The notes below the pieces were generated by a model, which was not told the origin of the DNA, ran no database searches, and was given only the letters and a program-made list of their open reading frames with translations. Made by a program: the position numbers and the translations under genes. Shown here in pieces: positions 26,320-34,902 of a stretch of DNA of 64,000 nt. Position 1 is the first letter of the stretch. Each line of letters starts with the position of its first letter. This DNA comes from an uncultured Treponema sp. (GTDB lineage: Bacteria; Spirochaetota; Spirochaetia; Treponematales; Treponemataceae), in NCBI GenBank assembly GCA_934718065.1, contig CAKUZR010000011.1, forward strand, positions 22,768 through 86,767, read 5' to 3'.

Positions 26320-26957
26320 TGTACGACATGATTATTGGAATTGTTCCTAGAAATTGCGGAGAAATTTTGACTCATGCGGCTGTTGAGGCTGGCGCGCACG
26401 GCGGAACAATTTCCCGCGGCAAAGGAACTGCGGCTAGCACATTTCTTCAGATTTTGGGTTTGGCTGATTCAAACAAAGATATTGTTTACGTTCTGGTTTC
26501 TTCAGAAAATACAAAAAAAATTATGCAGGCGATGGAAGATTCTTCTTCAGAAAAAAAACAGCCTTTTGGAATTTTGTTCAGCACAAAAGTCTCTCAGTTT
26601 ATAAAATCCGGAAAAGCTACCGGAAAGGATGAAAATATGTCAGAAACAACACATCAGCTTATTACAATAATTGTGAACAAAGGTTTTGCGGAAGACGCAA
26701 TGGCTGCCGCAAGAAACGCCGGGGCTACGGGCGGCACAATTCTTTCCGCGCGGGGAACTGCCCGGCCTGGCGATGAAACTTTCTTCGGTGTTGAAATTGT
26801 TCCTGAAAAAGATATGATTCTTATTCTTGCTGAAAATGCGAAAGTTTGCCAGATTATAGATTCTGTAAAAGAGCTGGACTGCCTTTCAAAGCCTGGAAGC
26901 GGAATTGTTTTTTCAAATCCTGCTGAAAATTTCACATTGCTTGGAAAGAAAAAATAA
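26319..26957 (+). CDS. tandem PII-like signalling protein
   Basis: 212 residues made of two GlnB-like ferredoxin folds, about 1-105 and 108-212. Each has a GG(T)I glycine turn (GAHGGTISRGKGT; GATGGTILSARGT) and a C-terminal GI(L/V)FS strand. The canonical uridylylated tyrosine loop of GlnB is absent. PII-like proteins usually bind adenine nucleotides or other small metabolites and gate a partner membrane protein. The partner here would be the DUF1538 protein encoded one base upstream. The ligand is unknown. Confidence 0.78.
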   Translation: MYDMIIGIVPRNCGEILTHAAVEAGAHGGTISRGKGTAASTFLQILGLADSNKDIVYVLVSSENTKKIMQAMEDSSSEKKQPFGILFSTKVSQFIKSGKATGKDENMSETTHQLITIIVNKGFAEDAMAAARNAGATGGTILSARGTARPGDETFFGVEIVPEKDMILILAENAKVCQIIDSVKELDCLSKPGSGIVFSNPAENFTLLGKKK

Positions 26958-27958
26958 TGACGGTAAAAGATTCTGTTTTTTCAGTTCTGCAGAATACAAA
27001 AACAGAAGACGGCTTTGTTTCCGGGCAGGAACTTGCTGAAAAATGCGGAGTAACAAGAACTTCTGTCTGGAAAGCAATCAATGCGCTAAGGAAGCAGGGC
27101 GCGCAGATTGAAGCTACAACAAACCGCGGCTACAGGCTTGTTTCAAACGATGTTTACAATGCAGAGCAAATTCTGGCGCATATTTCGGATAAATCTGTAA
27201 AGATAAAATTTTTTGAGGAAATTGATTCCACGAATACTCAGGCGAAACGTGATTTGGCGGAAAAAAACGGAAAATCGCTTCACAAAACTGTTTATGTCGC
27301 GGCGAAACAGACTTCTGGCCGCGGCAGGCTGGGGCGTCCGTTTTATTCGCCGGAAGAAACTGGAATTTATCTTTCAATTGTTTATTCAAACGGAAATATT
27401 GAAAAACCTGCGCTTGTTACTGCTTCTGCTGGCGTTGCCGTTGCCCGCGCGCTGAAAAAAATCTATGACGCGGACGCAAAAATAAAATGGGTCAACGATG
27501 TTTTTGTCGGCGGAAAAAAAGTCTGCGGAATTCTTACTGAAGGAAGCGCAAATTTTGAAACCGGACTGATTGAAGCGGCTGTTGTTGGAATCGGAATCAA
27601 TATTTCAACGAACAAAAACCAGCCTGACGAATTGAAAAACATCGCCGGAAGCGTGATTTCTTCTTCAAAAAACAGAAAGCAGGCTGAGCTTTGCGCGGAA
27701 GTTGTGAATGAATTTCTTTCAATTCTTGATGGTGGCGAAAAAGAAATAAAAAAAGCGATGCAGGAATACAAATCCCGCTCATTTTTGATTGGAAAGGAAA
27801 TTGAAATTTCTCCGGTTATAAACCGCGAGGAAAAAAACTTCAAATGCACGGTTCAGGATATTACGGACGACGCAAAACTTGTTGTAAAACTTGAAAACGG
27901 CGAAATAAAGGCTCTTGACAGCGGAGAAGTTTCCATTCATTCAAAAATCGTGGTATAA
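26957..27958 (+). CDS. birA: biotin-protein ligase with N-terminal HTH (BirA)
   Basis: 333 residues. The N-terminal winged helix (QELAEKCGVTRTSVWKAINALR) is of the type that lets BirA double as repressor of biotin genes. The ligase domain has SGRGRLGR, the biotinyl-5'-AMP loop, then KWVNDVFV and GILTEG. The C-terminal SH3-like domain follows. It joins biotin to carboxylase or decarboxylase subunits. It overlaps the PII-like gene stop (TAATG), so it belongs to that transcript, although no biotin-synthesis gene is nearby. Confidence 0.94.
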   Translation: MTVKDSVFSVLQNTKTEDGFVSGQELAEKCGVTRTSVWKAINALRKQGAQIEATTNRGYRLVSNDVYNAEQILAHISDKSVKIKFFEEIDSTNTQAKRDLAEKNGKSLHKTVYVAAKQTSGRGRLGRPFYSPEETGIYLSIVYSNGNIEKPALVTASAGVAVARALKKIYDADAKIKWVNDVFVGGKKVCGILTEGSANFETGLIEAAVVGIGINISTNKNQPDELKNIAGSVISSSKNRKQAELCAEVVNEFLSILDGGEKEIKKAMQEYKSRSFLIGKEIEISPVINREEKNFKCTVQDITDDAKLVVKLENGEIKALDSGEVSIHSKIVV

Positions 27959-27995
27959 TATAAAATATTCAAAATAATTTACTGGCAGGTGTATA

Positions 27996-29717
27996 ATGGC
28001 TGAAAACTTTGAAGATGAAATAAATAAACTTTTGGCGGATGTTGATAATCCTTCCAGCGAAGGCGAGGATGTTTCGTCGGAATTTGAATCAAAGAGCAGC
28101 TCGCCTTTTTCAATGCAGGATTTTACAAAACATTCAAAATTGTTCAACTCGAAAGTTGAGGCTGCGCCAAAAAAACATTCGATTCATGAAGTTGATTTGA
28201 GCAAGCGTCAGTTTGATGAAATTACGAAATTCACAGAAGATTCTTCGTCAAAAGTTTTTGATGACACAAGTTATTACAAGACTGCGCTGACTGGGGAAAA
28301 CGCTTCTGCACAGCGGCTTCACCAGGTTCTTTCAAAATATCTGACTTGCCAGGACCCGAAAGACAGAACCGTTTACCGCCAGAATATAATTTCGGCGTAC
28401 TGGGAACTTTTGCGCGGAATGGCGCCGAAAATGGCTGATTTGAATTTGCCAATGCCGAAAAGAATGTTGGTTCGGTTCGGGGTGCTGCTTCCTTCGCTTT
28501 TCAGGCCGGAGCAGAAAGAATTTTTTTCCAAGATAATTTTTGAAAACCGCACAGGCGAGCCGGTTCTTTACGAAGATGAATGGTTCAGGGAAATTGCAAG
28601 CGGAAGGCTCACCAATTCAATGACCGATGAAAAACGTGCGCCAAAAAAAGCCGTGACTCCGGAAGAAGCCTCAACGATGGAGCAGAACCGTCTGCAGCAG
28701 CTTCAGTCTAAGAATTCCGGAAAAATGCAGGCTGCCGAAAATATTGTCAACATAAAAGAAAATGAGCGGAGCGTTCTTGAGCAGGAAATCCGCGAGCGTT
28801 TCGACGAGCTTTGCGAGCACAACACAATTCCTGGGCTTGAGCCGCATCGTGCTGCCTATTCGGAAAGCCAGCAGCGTCTTTTCAGTGAAATCACCGACCG
28901 GCTTCACAGGCTTTCAAAAAACGGCAAGGAATATGTGCGCTGCCTTAAGGATTTTGAGGATGCAAAGGGCGTTTACGATAGCGTTGAAGGAAAACTTTCT
29001 GAAAACGGCGGAAATCAGCCTCATGCTGCGGATACAGATGCTGTAAATATTGAATTTGAAACAGTCCGCCAGATGGCAAAAATGACTGTCGGCAGGCAGG
29101 GAAACCAGTTTCCGCTTTTTACGCGGGAATTTTATCACTGCATGGAGCGTGGAACTGGAACCCGCGAGAATATAATCGATATTTTGCGCTGGGTTGAATC
29201 AATTGATCCTGGCGCGTTTTGCCGAGTTCACAAAAACGTTCCGAACCGAATCGTTCCTTATGTGCTGCTGCTTCCGACTTACGGCGACCGTGGTTTTTGC
29301 TGGGAGCCTTTTGACCGCTATAACCGGGTTACAAGCCGCGGTCGAATTGTCATTCCAATGTATCCTCGTGATTTGAAAATTGCGGTTCTTACAGCTGTTG
29401 CGGATTTGCGCTGGCAGGTTGCAAAGGAAAAAGCGTCTTATTATTGGATGGAAGAAGGTTTGACCGGGCAATATTATCAGTACATTGACCGGCAGAAACT
29501 CAAAGGTGATTTGAAGGCTTTCTTTATTGAAGACTACGTTTTGTGGATGACAAAAGAATCAAACGGCGTTCAGCGGCTTGACAAAGAAGTCCGAGGAATT
29601 TTCTGGCGAAATATGCCGTTCCCGGATTCTTTGAAGCAGGAACTTAGAAAACGAAGCCTTGTTTACGATGAGCTTTGCATAAAAGACAACAACCGCGCAA
29701 TGAGCGACGGTTATTGA
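27996..29717 (+). CDS. conserved hypothetical cytoplasmic protein
   Basis: 573 residues that I do not recognise. No signal peptide or membrane segment is visible. The first 60 residues are acidic and probably disordered (LLADVDNPSSEGEDVSSEFE). The middle is helical with many charges. From about 370 to the end the sequence is tryptophan- and tyrosine-rich (FPLFTREFYHCMERGTG, DRGFCWEPFDRYNR, YPRDLKIAVLTAVADLRW), which suggests a folded domain. The gene stands alone between birA and the convergent pyrKD, with 15 bp separating the stops. Conservation in related spirochaetes is expected but not shown here. Confidence 0.7.
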   Translation: MAENFEDEINKLLADVDNPSSEGEDVSSEFESKSSSPFSMQDFTKHSKLFNSKVEAAPKKHSIHEVDLSKRQFDEITKFTEDSSSKVFDDTSYYKTALTGENASAQRLHQVLSKYLTCQDPKDRTVYRQNIISAYWELLRGMAPKMADLNLPMPKRMLVRFGVLLPSLFRPEQKEFFSKIIFENRTGEPVLYEDEWFREIASGRLTNSMTDEKRAPKKAVTPEEASTMEQNRLQQLQSKNSGKMQAAENIVNIKENERSVLEQEIRERFDELCEHNTIPGLEPHRAAYSESQQRLFSEITDRLHRLSKNGKEYVRCLKDFEDAKGVYDSVEGKLSENGGNQPHAADTDAVNIEFETVRQMAKMTVGRQGNQFPLFTREFYHCMERGTGTRENIIDILRWVESIDPGAFCRVHKNVPNRIVPYVLLLPTYGDRGFCWEPFDRYNRVTSRGRIVIPMYPRDLKIAVLTAVADLRWQVAKEKASYYWMEEGLTGQYYQYIDRQKLKGDLKAFFIEDYVLWMTKESNGVQRLDKEVRGIFWRNMPFPDSLKQELRKRSLVYDELCIKDNNRAMSDGY

Positions 29718-29732
29718 TATTCAATTTCGCCT

Positions 29733-31682
29733 TTAATTCTCCTGTAGATTTGAGCCGGTTATGTTTGGAACAATCGGCTTGTCTGCAAGAATCATATTTT
29801 TTAGTTCAGCGTATTTTGTTTTCTCGTTGCCGGAACCAAGCTCATTCGTGTGGTTTTTCACCTGGGCGATTCCGCGCATTTCCGCAAGATTGCGGTAGCC
29901 GTGTGTTTTCATAAAATTCTTTAATCCCTGAACAATATCAATTGCAACATCCGGATTTGTGAATTTTGCCTGGCCGATTTCTATTGCCTGCGCACCAGCC
30001 ATAATGAATTCAACCGCGTCCTGCCAAGTTGAAATTCCGCCGATTCCAACAACCGGAACTCTTTGCGCCGGCGGAAGCTTGTTGATTTCCTCAACTACAT
30101 CGTAAACAATTCTGAGCGCGAGCGGTTTTAGTCCGGGGCCTGAATATCCTGCGTGCACATTGTTGAAAAATGGCTTGCCTTTTTCAATGTCAATTGCAAC
30201 GCCGTGAATCATATTTATCAGGCTGATTGCATCCGCTCCGGCTTTTATGCAGGCGATTGCAATCGGGCGGTTGTCCGGCGCATTTGGAGAAAGTTTTACC
30301 ATCAGCGGTTTTTTTGTTGCGGCGCGAACGGCTGAAACGCAGTAATACGCGGTGTCGGCGCTCATTCCCCAGGCAAGTCCGGCGGCTTTTATGTTCGGGC
30401 AGGAAATGTTCAGCTCAATCATGTCACATTCAGTTTTATCAAGAAGTTTTGCGCCCTCAACATAGGATTCGATGTCGCTTCCGGCAAGATTTGCGATTAC
30501 AACAGGCCCGAGTTTCATCATTCCCGGAAGAAGCTCCTTCACAAAAAATGGAATTCCTGGATTCTGCAGACCGATTGAATTCATATTTCCGCCTGGAACT
30601 TCAAGGCTTCGTTCGCCCTTGTTGCCTTCCCTCGGCTCAAATGTGCAGCCTTTTGAAGCAATTCCGCCCCAGGCTGCAACGTCGCTTACGCCGCGGAAAT
30701 TCTGTCCGTATGAAAAAGTTCCTGCGCTGGCAATTGTTGGATTTTTAAAGTGAATTCCTGCGATTTCCACGGATAAATCAGGCTCTTCATCCTTTGCAAG
30801 CGGTTTTCGACGCGGCTCAGGCTTTGGAAAATCAATTATTCTTGCATCAAAAACCGGACCGTCCTTGCAGCAGCGTTTCAATCCTTCTTTTGTTTCAATT
30901 GTGCAGCCCAGACAAGCGCCCAGACCGCAAAGCATTCTGTGTTCCATTGAAATCCAGCATTTGATGCCAAGTTCTTCCGCAACATTTTTTATGTAATTCA
31001 ATGCAGGAGTCGGACCGCACGCGTAAATAACTTCGTAGCCGGCCTTTTGGATTGCCTCTTTTGAAAAGCCCGCCGGAAGCATTCCGTGGATTCCAATGCT
31101 TCCATCATCTGTTGTGATTACAGTGTTCGCGGCTTTTACATTTTCAAGTCCGTAAGCGCCGGATTTAAAAGACGCGTAGAAATCATAAGTTCCGTCCGGC
31201 AAAGTTGAAGCAAGATTTGCAACCGGAGCAACGCCGATTCCTCCGCCAACAATAGCGATTTTCGGGTTTTTGCTTTTATTTTCCGCAATAATTTTTTCAG
31301 CGTCCTCAGTTGGCCAGCAGTTTCCGAGCGGCCCTATTAAACTCAAAGGCTCGCCTATGTACATGTGGCAAAGCTCCTGAGTTCCGCGGCCTTTTTCAAG
31401 AATCATAAACTGAATTTTTATTTCTTTTTTTCCGTTCTCGTTGATTTTTTCTTCTGAATGGTAAACGCTGATTGGCCTGTTGTAATTCGTTGTTGTTTTT
31501 TTGCTTCTTATAAGATAAAATTGTCCGGCTTTTGGCGATAATTGGGATGTTCTTTCCAAAACCGCAGTTGTTTCCAGCAGAAATACGTTTGTCTGACCTC
31601 TAATTTGCTCAAGTTTTTCAACTTTTGTTTCGCCGAAAAATAATAAACCTTTTCCGTTTTCGTCAATTTCTGCCAAATCCAT
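29733..31682 (-). CDS. pyrKD: fused dihydroorotate dehydrogenase: PyrK electron-transfer plus PyrD catalytic parts
   Basis: 649 residues joining two usually separate subunits. Residues 1 to about 300 are PyrK: an FAD-binding barrel (YLIRS, RPISVY), an NAD-binding GGGIGVAPVANLA, and a [2Fe-2S] loop (CGLGACLGC and a later Cys). Residues of about 310-640 are class 1B PyrD: IASAGTFSYG, the catalytic cysteine in ELNISCPN, MVKLSPNA and VVGIGGI. It oxidises dihydroorotate and passes electrons to NAD. I chose the ATG at 31682, which has AAGGGGA upstream. The pyrE gene lies 0.9 kb upstream on the same strand. Confidence 0.93.
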   Translation of the reverse strand: MDLAEIDENGKGLLFFGETKVEKLEQIRGQTNVFLLETTAVLERTSQLSPKAGQFYLIRSKKTTTNYNRPISVYHSEEKINENGKKEIKIQFMILEKGRGTQELCHMYIGEPLSLIGPLGNCWPTEDAEKIIAENKSKNPKIAIVGGGIGVAPVANLASTLPDGTYDFYASFKSGAYGLENVKAANTVITTDDGSIGIHGMLPAGFSKEAIQKAGYEVIYACGPTPALNYIKNVAEELGIKCWISMEHRMLCGLGACLGCTIETKEGLKRCCKDGPVFDARIIDFPKPEPRRKPLAKDEEPDLSVEIAGIHFKNPTIASAGTFSYGQNFRGVSDVAAWGGIASKGCTFEPREGNKGERSLEVPGGNMNSIGLQNPGIPFFVKELLPGMMKLGPVVIANLAGSDIESYVEGAKLLDKTECDMIELNISCPNIKAAGLAWGMSADTAYYCVSAVRAATKKPLMVKLSPNAPDNRPIAIACIKAGADAISLINMIHGVAIDIEKGKPFFNNVHAGYSGPGLKPLALRIVYDVVEEINKLPPAQRVPVVGIGGISTWQDAVEFIMAGAQAIEIGQAKFTNPDVAIDIVQGLKNFMKTHGYRNLAEMRGIAQVKNHTNELGSGNEKTKYAELKNMILADKPIVPNITGSNLQEN

Positions 31683-31829
31683 AATTTTCCCCTTAATAAA
31701 AAATAAATTTTCCACTATCTTGTTTTTGTAAATATAATAATATTTTAAAACTTTTTTTAGATGAATTTTTAAAAAAAATTATCAATAATGAAAAAAAATA
31801 TCATTTGAATGTTAAGAGAAAATGAAAAA

Positions 31830-32576
31830 ATGAAGAAGGAATGGTTTGAAAATGAAAAATTCTGGGAAATTTATTCTCCGGTGATTTTTGATGAAAACCG
31901 ATGGGCGGAGGCTCCAGAAGTTGCAAAGGCTGTGGCAAAACTTTCAAATTTGAAGCCCGGAAATTCAGTTCTTGATGCGGGATGCGGTCCCGGAAGAATA
32001 AGCGTTGAGCTGGCCCTGCTCGGTTTTGACGTTACCGGAGTCGACATAATTCAGTCGGAGCTGGACGCGGCTTTTGAAAGCGCGGCGGACGAAGGCGTGA
32101 ATTTAACTCTTTTGCGGCAGGATTTAAGGAATTTTTCAAGTGAAAAGAAATTTGACTGCACCGTGAATCTTTACACATCTTTTGGGTATTGCGAAAAAGA
32201 GCAGGATGATTTAAAAATCCTTGAAAATATTTTCGATTCTCTTAAGCCGGGCGGAATTTTTATTCTTGAGTCAACGAGCCGCGAAACTGCGGCGATTAAT
32301 TTTACTGAAGGCGAGGAATTTTTCCGCTCGGGAATAAAAGTTTCCACAAAATTCAGCGTTGAGGGCGCGTGGGAAGGACTTTCTTCTGCCTGGACGCTCG
32401 TTTTTCCGGACGGAAAGAAAATTGAGCATAAATTCGTGCAGCGTCTTTATTCTGCGCCGGAACTGAAAAAACAGCTTCTGCAGATTGGCTACAAAAACGT
32501 TGAAATTTACGGCGGCTTTGAAAAACAACCGTATAATCAAAACGCCGCCACAATGGTTTTAGTCTGCCGAAAATGA
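31830..32576 (+). CDS. class I SAM-dependent methyltransferase
   Basis: 248 residues. Motif I is VLDAGCGPGRISVELALLGF, followed by VTGVD, LRQDLRNF and the PGGIFILEST strand of a class I methyltransferase. The N-terminal EFW.Y.P..F pattern is shared with small-molecule methyltransferases of the UbiE/COQ5 type. No substrate can be inferred. An in-frame ATG at 31809 would add seven residues; AAGAGA about ten bases before 31830 favours the later start. It sits between, and opposite to, pyrKD and pyrE. Confidence 0.82.
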   Translation: MKKEWFENEKFWEIYSPVIFDENRWAEAPEVAKAVAKLSNLKPGNSVLDAGCGPGRISVELALLGFDVTGVDIIQSELDAAFESAADEGVNLTLLRQDLRNFSSEKKFDCTVNLYTSFGYCEKEQDDLKILENIFDSLKPGGIFILESTSRETAAINFTEGEEFFRSGIKVSTKFSVEGAWEGLSSAWTLVFPDGKKIEHKFVQRLYSAPELKKQLLQIGYKNVEIYGGFEKQPYNQNAATMVLVCRK

Positions 32577-32583
32577 ATTGAAG

Positions 32584-33282
32584 CTAAATAACCATTCCGT
32601 TTGCGCCGTACAGCTTGTAGTATTCGTCGATTGCGGCTTTTATTTCTGGAGTGATTATTTTTTTGTCGCCGTTTGTGTAGAGCGCGTCCACAACATCCGC
32701 CATTGTTACAATCGCTTTTGCCGGGAAACCGTATTTTTCAGTGATTGTTTCAAGCGCCGATTTTGTTGTGTCAGCGGCTTTTTCCATGCGGTTCAGGCTT
32801 ACAATTTCTCCAACGATTTTTATTCCTCCAGGAGTTGTTTCCTGCGCCTTGATTTTTGGGTAAGTTTCCTCAATTGATTTTCCGGATGTTGTAACATCTT
32901 CAATTATAACAACTTTGTCGCCGTCTTTGATTTTGTAGCCGAGCAAAGCGCCTTTGTCCGCGCCGTGGTCTTTTTCTTCTTTTCTGTCTGAGCAGTATTT
33001 TATTTCTTTTCCGTAAAGTTTTGAATAAGCAACTGCCGTTACAACAGCCAGCGGAATTCCCTTGTACGCCGGTCCGAAGAAAACATCAATGTCATCGCCA
33101 AAATTGTCGTGGATTGCCTTTGCGTAAAATTCTCCAAGTCGGGCAAGCTGGCTTCCGGTTACATAAGCGCCCGCGTTCATAAAAAATGGACTCTGGCGGC
33201 CGCTTTTCAAAGTGAATGAGCCAAATTTCAAAACCTGGCATTCGACCATAAAATCAATAAATTCTTTTTTGTACTGTTCCAT
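32584..33282 (-). CDS. pyrE: orotate phosphoribosyltransferase
   Basis: 232 residues. It joins orotate to PRPP, giving OMP. Visible motifs: FTLKSGRQSPFF, FGPAYKGIPLA, DRKEEKDHGADKGALLG with the flexible-loop lysine and histidine, and the PRPP-binding VVIIEDVTTSGKS. Its stop is 7 bp from the stop of the convergent methyltransferase gene. With pyrKD it supplies two consecutive steps of UMP synthesis. Confidence 0.96.
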   Translation of the reverse strand: MEQYKKEFIDFMVECQVLKFGSFTLKSGRQSPFFMNAGAYVTGSQLARLGEFYAKAIHDNFGDDIDVFFGPAYKGIPLAVVTAVAYSKLYGKEIKYCSDRKEEKDHGADKGALLGYKIKDGDKVVIIEDVTTSGKSIEETYPKIKAQETTPGGIKIVGEIVSLNRMEKAADTTKSALETITEKYGFPAKAIVTMADVVDALYTNGDKKIITPEIKAAIDEYYKLYGANGMVI

Positions 33283-33571
33283 TCCTTTATTCTACATAAA
33301 TTTTTCCTTTTTATGAATAAATCCCCGCTAAAATTCTGCATTTTTTTATGGCGAAGGATTTTTAGTCAGACGGAATGTCGAGTTTTTTTACAAATTCTGA
33401 AAGACCGCTTTCGGCATATTTCCAATTTGCTCAGATGGATTTGGCTCGCGCTTCGCTTGTATTAATTCGGGTGCTTCGCACTTTAACTGGTTCTATCGCC
33501 AAAAATCTTCGCAAACTGTAAATCTGCCTACGCTTTTATTTTTTTTGCAAAAAACTCGATATTCTGGCTAG
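33283..33571. other. non-coding region with nested inverted repeats
   Basis: This stretch between pyrE and the phosphatase gene has no credible reading frame. Two inverted-repeat pairs nest in it: 33373-33389 with 33549-33564 (16 of 17 positions around TCGAGTTTTTT), and GCGAAGGATTTTT at 33351 with AAAAATCTTCGC at 33501. Inside are small perfect hairpins on TTC triloops, such as GTGC-TTC-GCAC at 33471-33481. It may be a structured RNA, a remnant of a miniature element, or the pyrE promoter region. Confidence 0.5.
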
Positions 33572-33600
33572 TTAACTTGCCGCGGATTATCGGGTATAAT
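33572..33600 (+). promoter_or_regulatory. sigma-70-type promoter for the CBM-phosphatase gene
   Basis: TTAACT at 33572-33577, a 17-base spacer and a perfect TATAAT at 33595-33600. A TAGGAG ribosome site follows at 33617-33622, eight bases before the GTG start at 33631. Confidence 0.6.
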
Positions 33601-33630
33601 TTACAAAAAACTAGATTAGGAGTTGTTTAA

Positions 33631-34860
33631 GTGGGTGTTAGAAAAATATTTTTTTGCATAACTTTTGCGCTTTTGAGCAATTTTTCGATTTTTGCAAAGA
33701 AAAACGCGCAGGTTGTGGCGTATCAGCCGGAATTCAAGCTGGACAAAGTTAATAAAAGGCTTGGCTATCAGCTTTTGGACGGCGGAAAAATTGTGTTCGT
33801 GTTCGATGCGTCAAGATTCGGCATAAAAACTCCAAAAAGAGTGTTTCTTGAAGGCTCTTTTAACGGATGGGCAAAAAAGAACAGCAGCTGGGAACTTGAA
33901 AAATACAAATATTCAACGTGGACTTACGAATGTTCACTTGAAGACGTTATGATTCCTGGAAATTCGGGCTTCCCGGAATTTAAATTTTATATCATTGCGG
34001 AAGTTGAATACGAAGTTCGCATTGTTGAAGCGACGAGCATCCGCAAAAAAGATGAAGTCATGGAGCCGACAATGCCAAATCCGTTCCCTGGATTTCAGAT
34101 GGCTACAAACAATCTTATTCTTCTGCCGGGCGACAACCCTTTGGTTGTAATTGAAAACACAAAAACCGCTGGGAAACTGAAGAAACTTAAGCAGTTCAAC
34201 CTTGAAAATCCAGAGGATGTGGCAACGATTTCAAATTTTAGGCTTGTTCCTGGCACAACAAAACTTTTCCGCGGATATCATCCTTATAAAATTTCGCGTC
34301 CAAACTATGACACGGAAGAAAAACGAATTTTCCTTGTTAACAAGCAGCTGAAAGACAATGGAGTAAAATCGATAATCACGCTTTCCGGCGACGAGTCAAT
34401 CGACGTAAAAAAAGAGCAGATTTCAGTTTATGTAGGTGACATCCGCCAGGCAGGAAACCAGCTTTTTGTGAATACGCATTACAATACCGTTTATTATGCT
34501 TCAAACACGCGTGAATTTGGAAATATGATGGCTGAAATAATACGCTTTATTAATTCGCATCCTGGTCCGTATTATGTTCATTGCCGCCTTGGAACTGACC
34601 GCACCGGAGTTGTTAGCGCAAATCTTGCCGCGTTATGCGGAGCTTCCTGGGAAGAAATCGCCGCGGACTATCAGAAAACGAACGAAATGGGAATAAGGGA
34701 ATTCCGCGACTACAGGCTGCTTCAGTATTCATTTGAAAAAATGCTTGGCAAAAAAATGTCTGAAATTGAGGATTTGCAGAAAGAAATTTCTGATTATTAT
34801 CTGCGCGAGAATTTTGTTACAAAGGCGGAACTTGATTCTTTGCTGAAAAATCTAAAGTAA
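33631..34860 (+). CDS. secreted carbohydrate-module plus dual-specificity/tyrosine phosphatase-like protein
   Basis: 409 residues. The GTG start has a good ribosome site. A signal peptide (FFCITFALLSNFSIFA) predicts export. Residues of about 45-160 resemble the AMPK1-CBM/CBM48 early-set fold (KRVFLEGSFNGWAKK, then EFKFYIIAEVEYE). Residues of about 215-370 are a cysteine phosphatase domain with the P-loop HCRLGTDRTG; Cys318 is the nucleophile and Arg324 binds phosphate. GVKSIITLSGDE begins the domain. The order, carbohydrate module then phosphatase, recalls eukaryotic laforin, though export argues against cytoplasmic glycogen as substrate. A stand-alone CBM-like gene faces it across a shared terminator. 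Confidence 0.8.
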   Translation: MGVRKIFFCITFALLSNFSIFAKKNAQVVAYQPEFKLDKVNKRLGYQLLDGGKIVFVFDASRFGIKTPKRVFLEGSFNGWAKKNSSWELEKYKYSTWTYECSLEDVMIPGNSGFPEFKFYIIAEVEYEVRIVEATSIRKKDEVMEPTMPNPFPGFQMATNNLILLPGDNPLVVIENTKTAGKLKKLKQFNLENPEDVATISNFRLVPGTTKLFRGYHPYKISRPNYDTEEKRIFLVNKQLKDNGVKSIITLSGDESIDVKKEQISVYVGDIRQAGNQLFVNTHYNTVYYASNTREFGNMMAEIIRFINSHPGPYYVHCRLGTDRTGVVSANLAALCGASWEEIAADYQKTNEMGIREFRDYRLLQYSFEKMLGKKMSEIEDLQKEISDYYLRENFVTKAELDSLLKNLK

Positions 34861-34863
34861 ATT

Positions 34864-34892
34864 AAAAAACCGGCTGAATGAGCCGGTTTTTT
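34864..34892. terminator. bidirectional intrinsic terminator
   Basis: AAAAAACCGGCT, loop GAATG, AGCCGGTTTTTT: a 12-bp stem including A and T runs on both sides. It serves the phosphatase gene on the plus strand and the convergent CBM-like gene on the minus strand. Confidence 0.9.
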
Positions 34893-34902
34893 ACAGCAAA
34901 AA

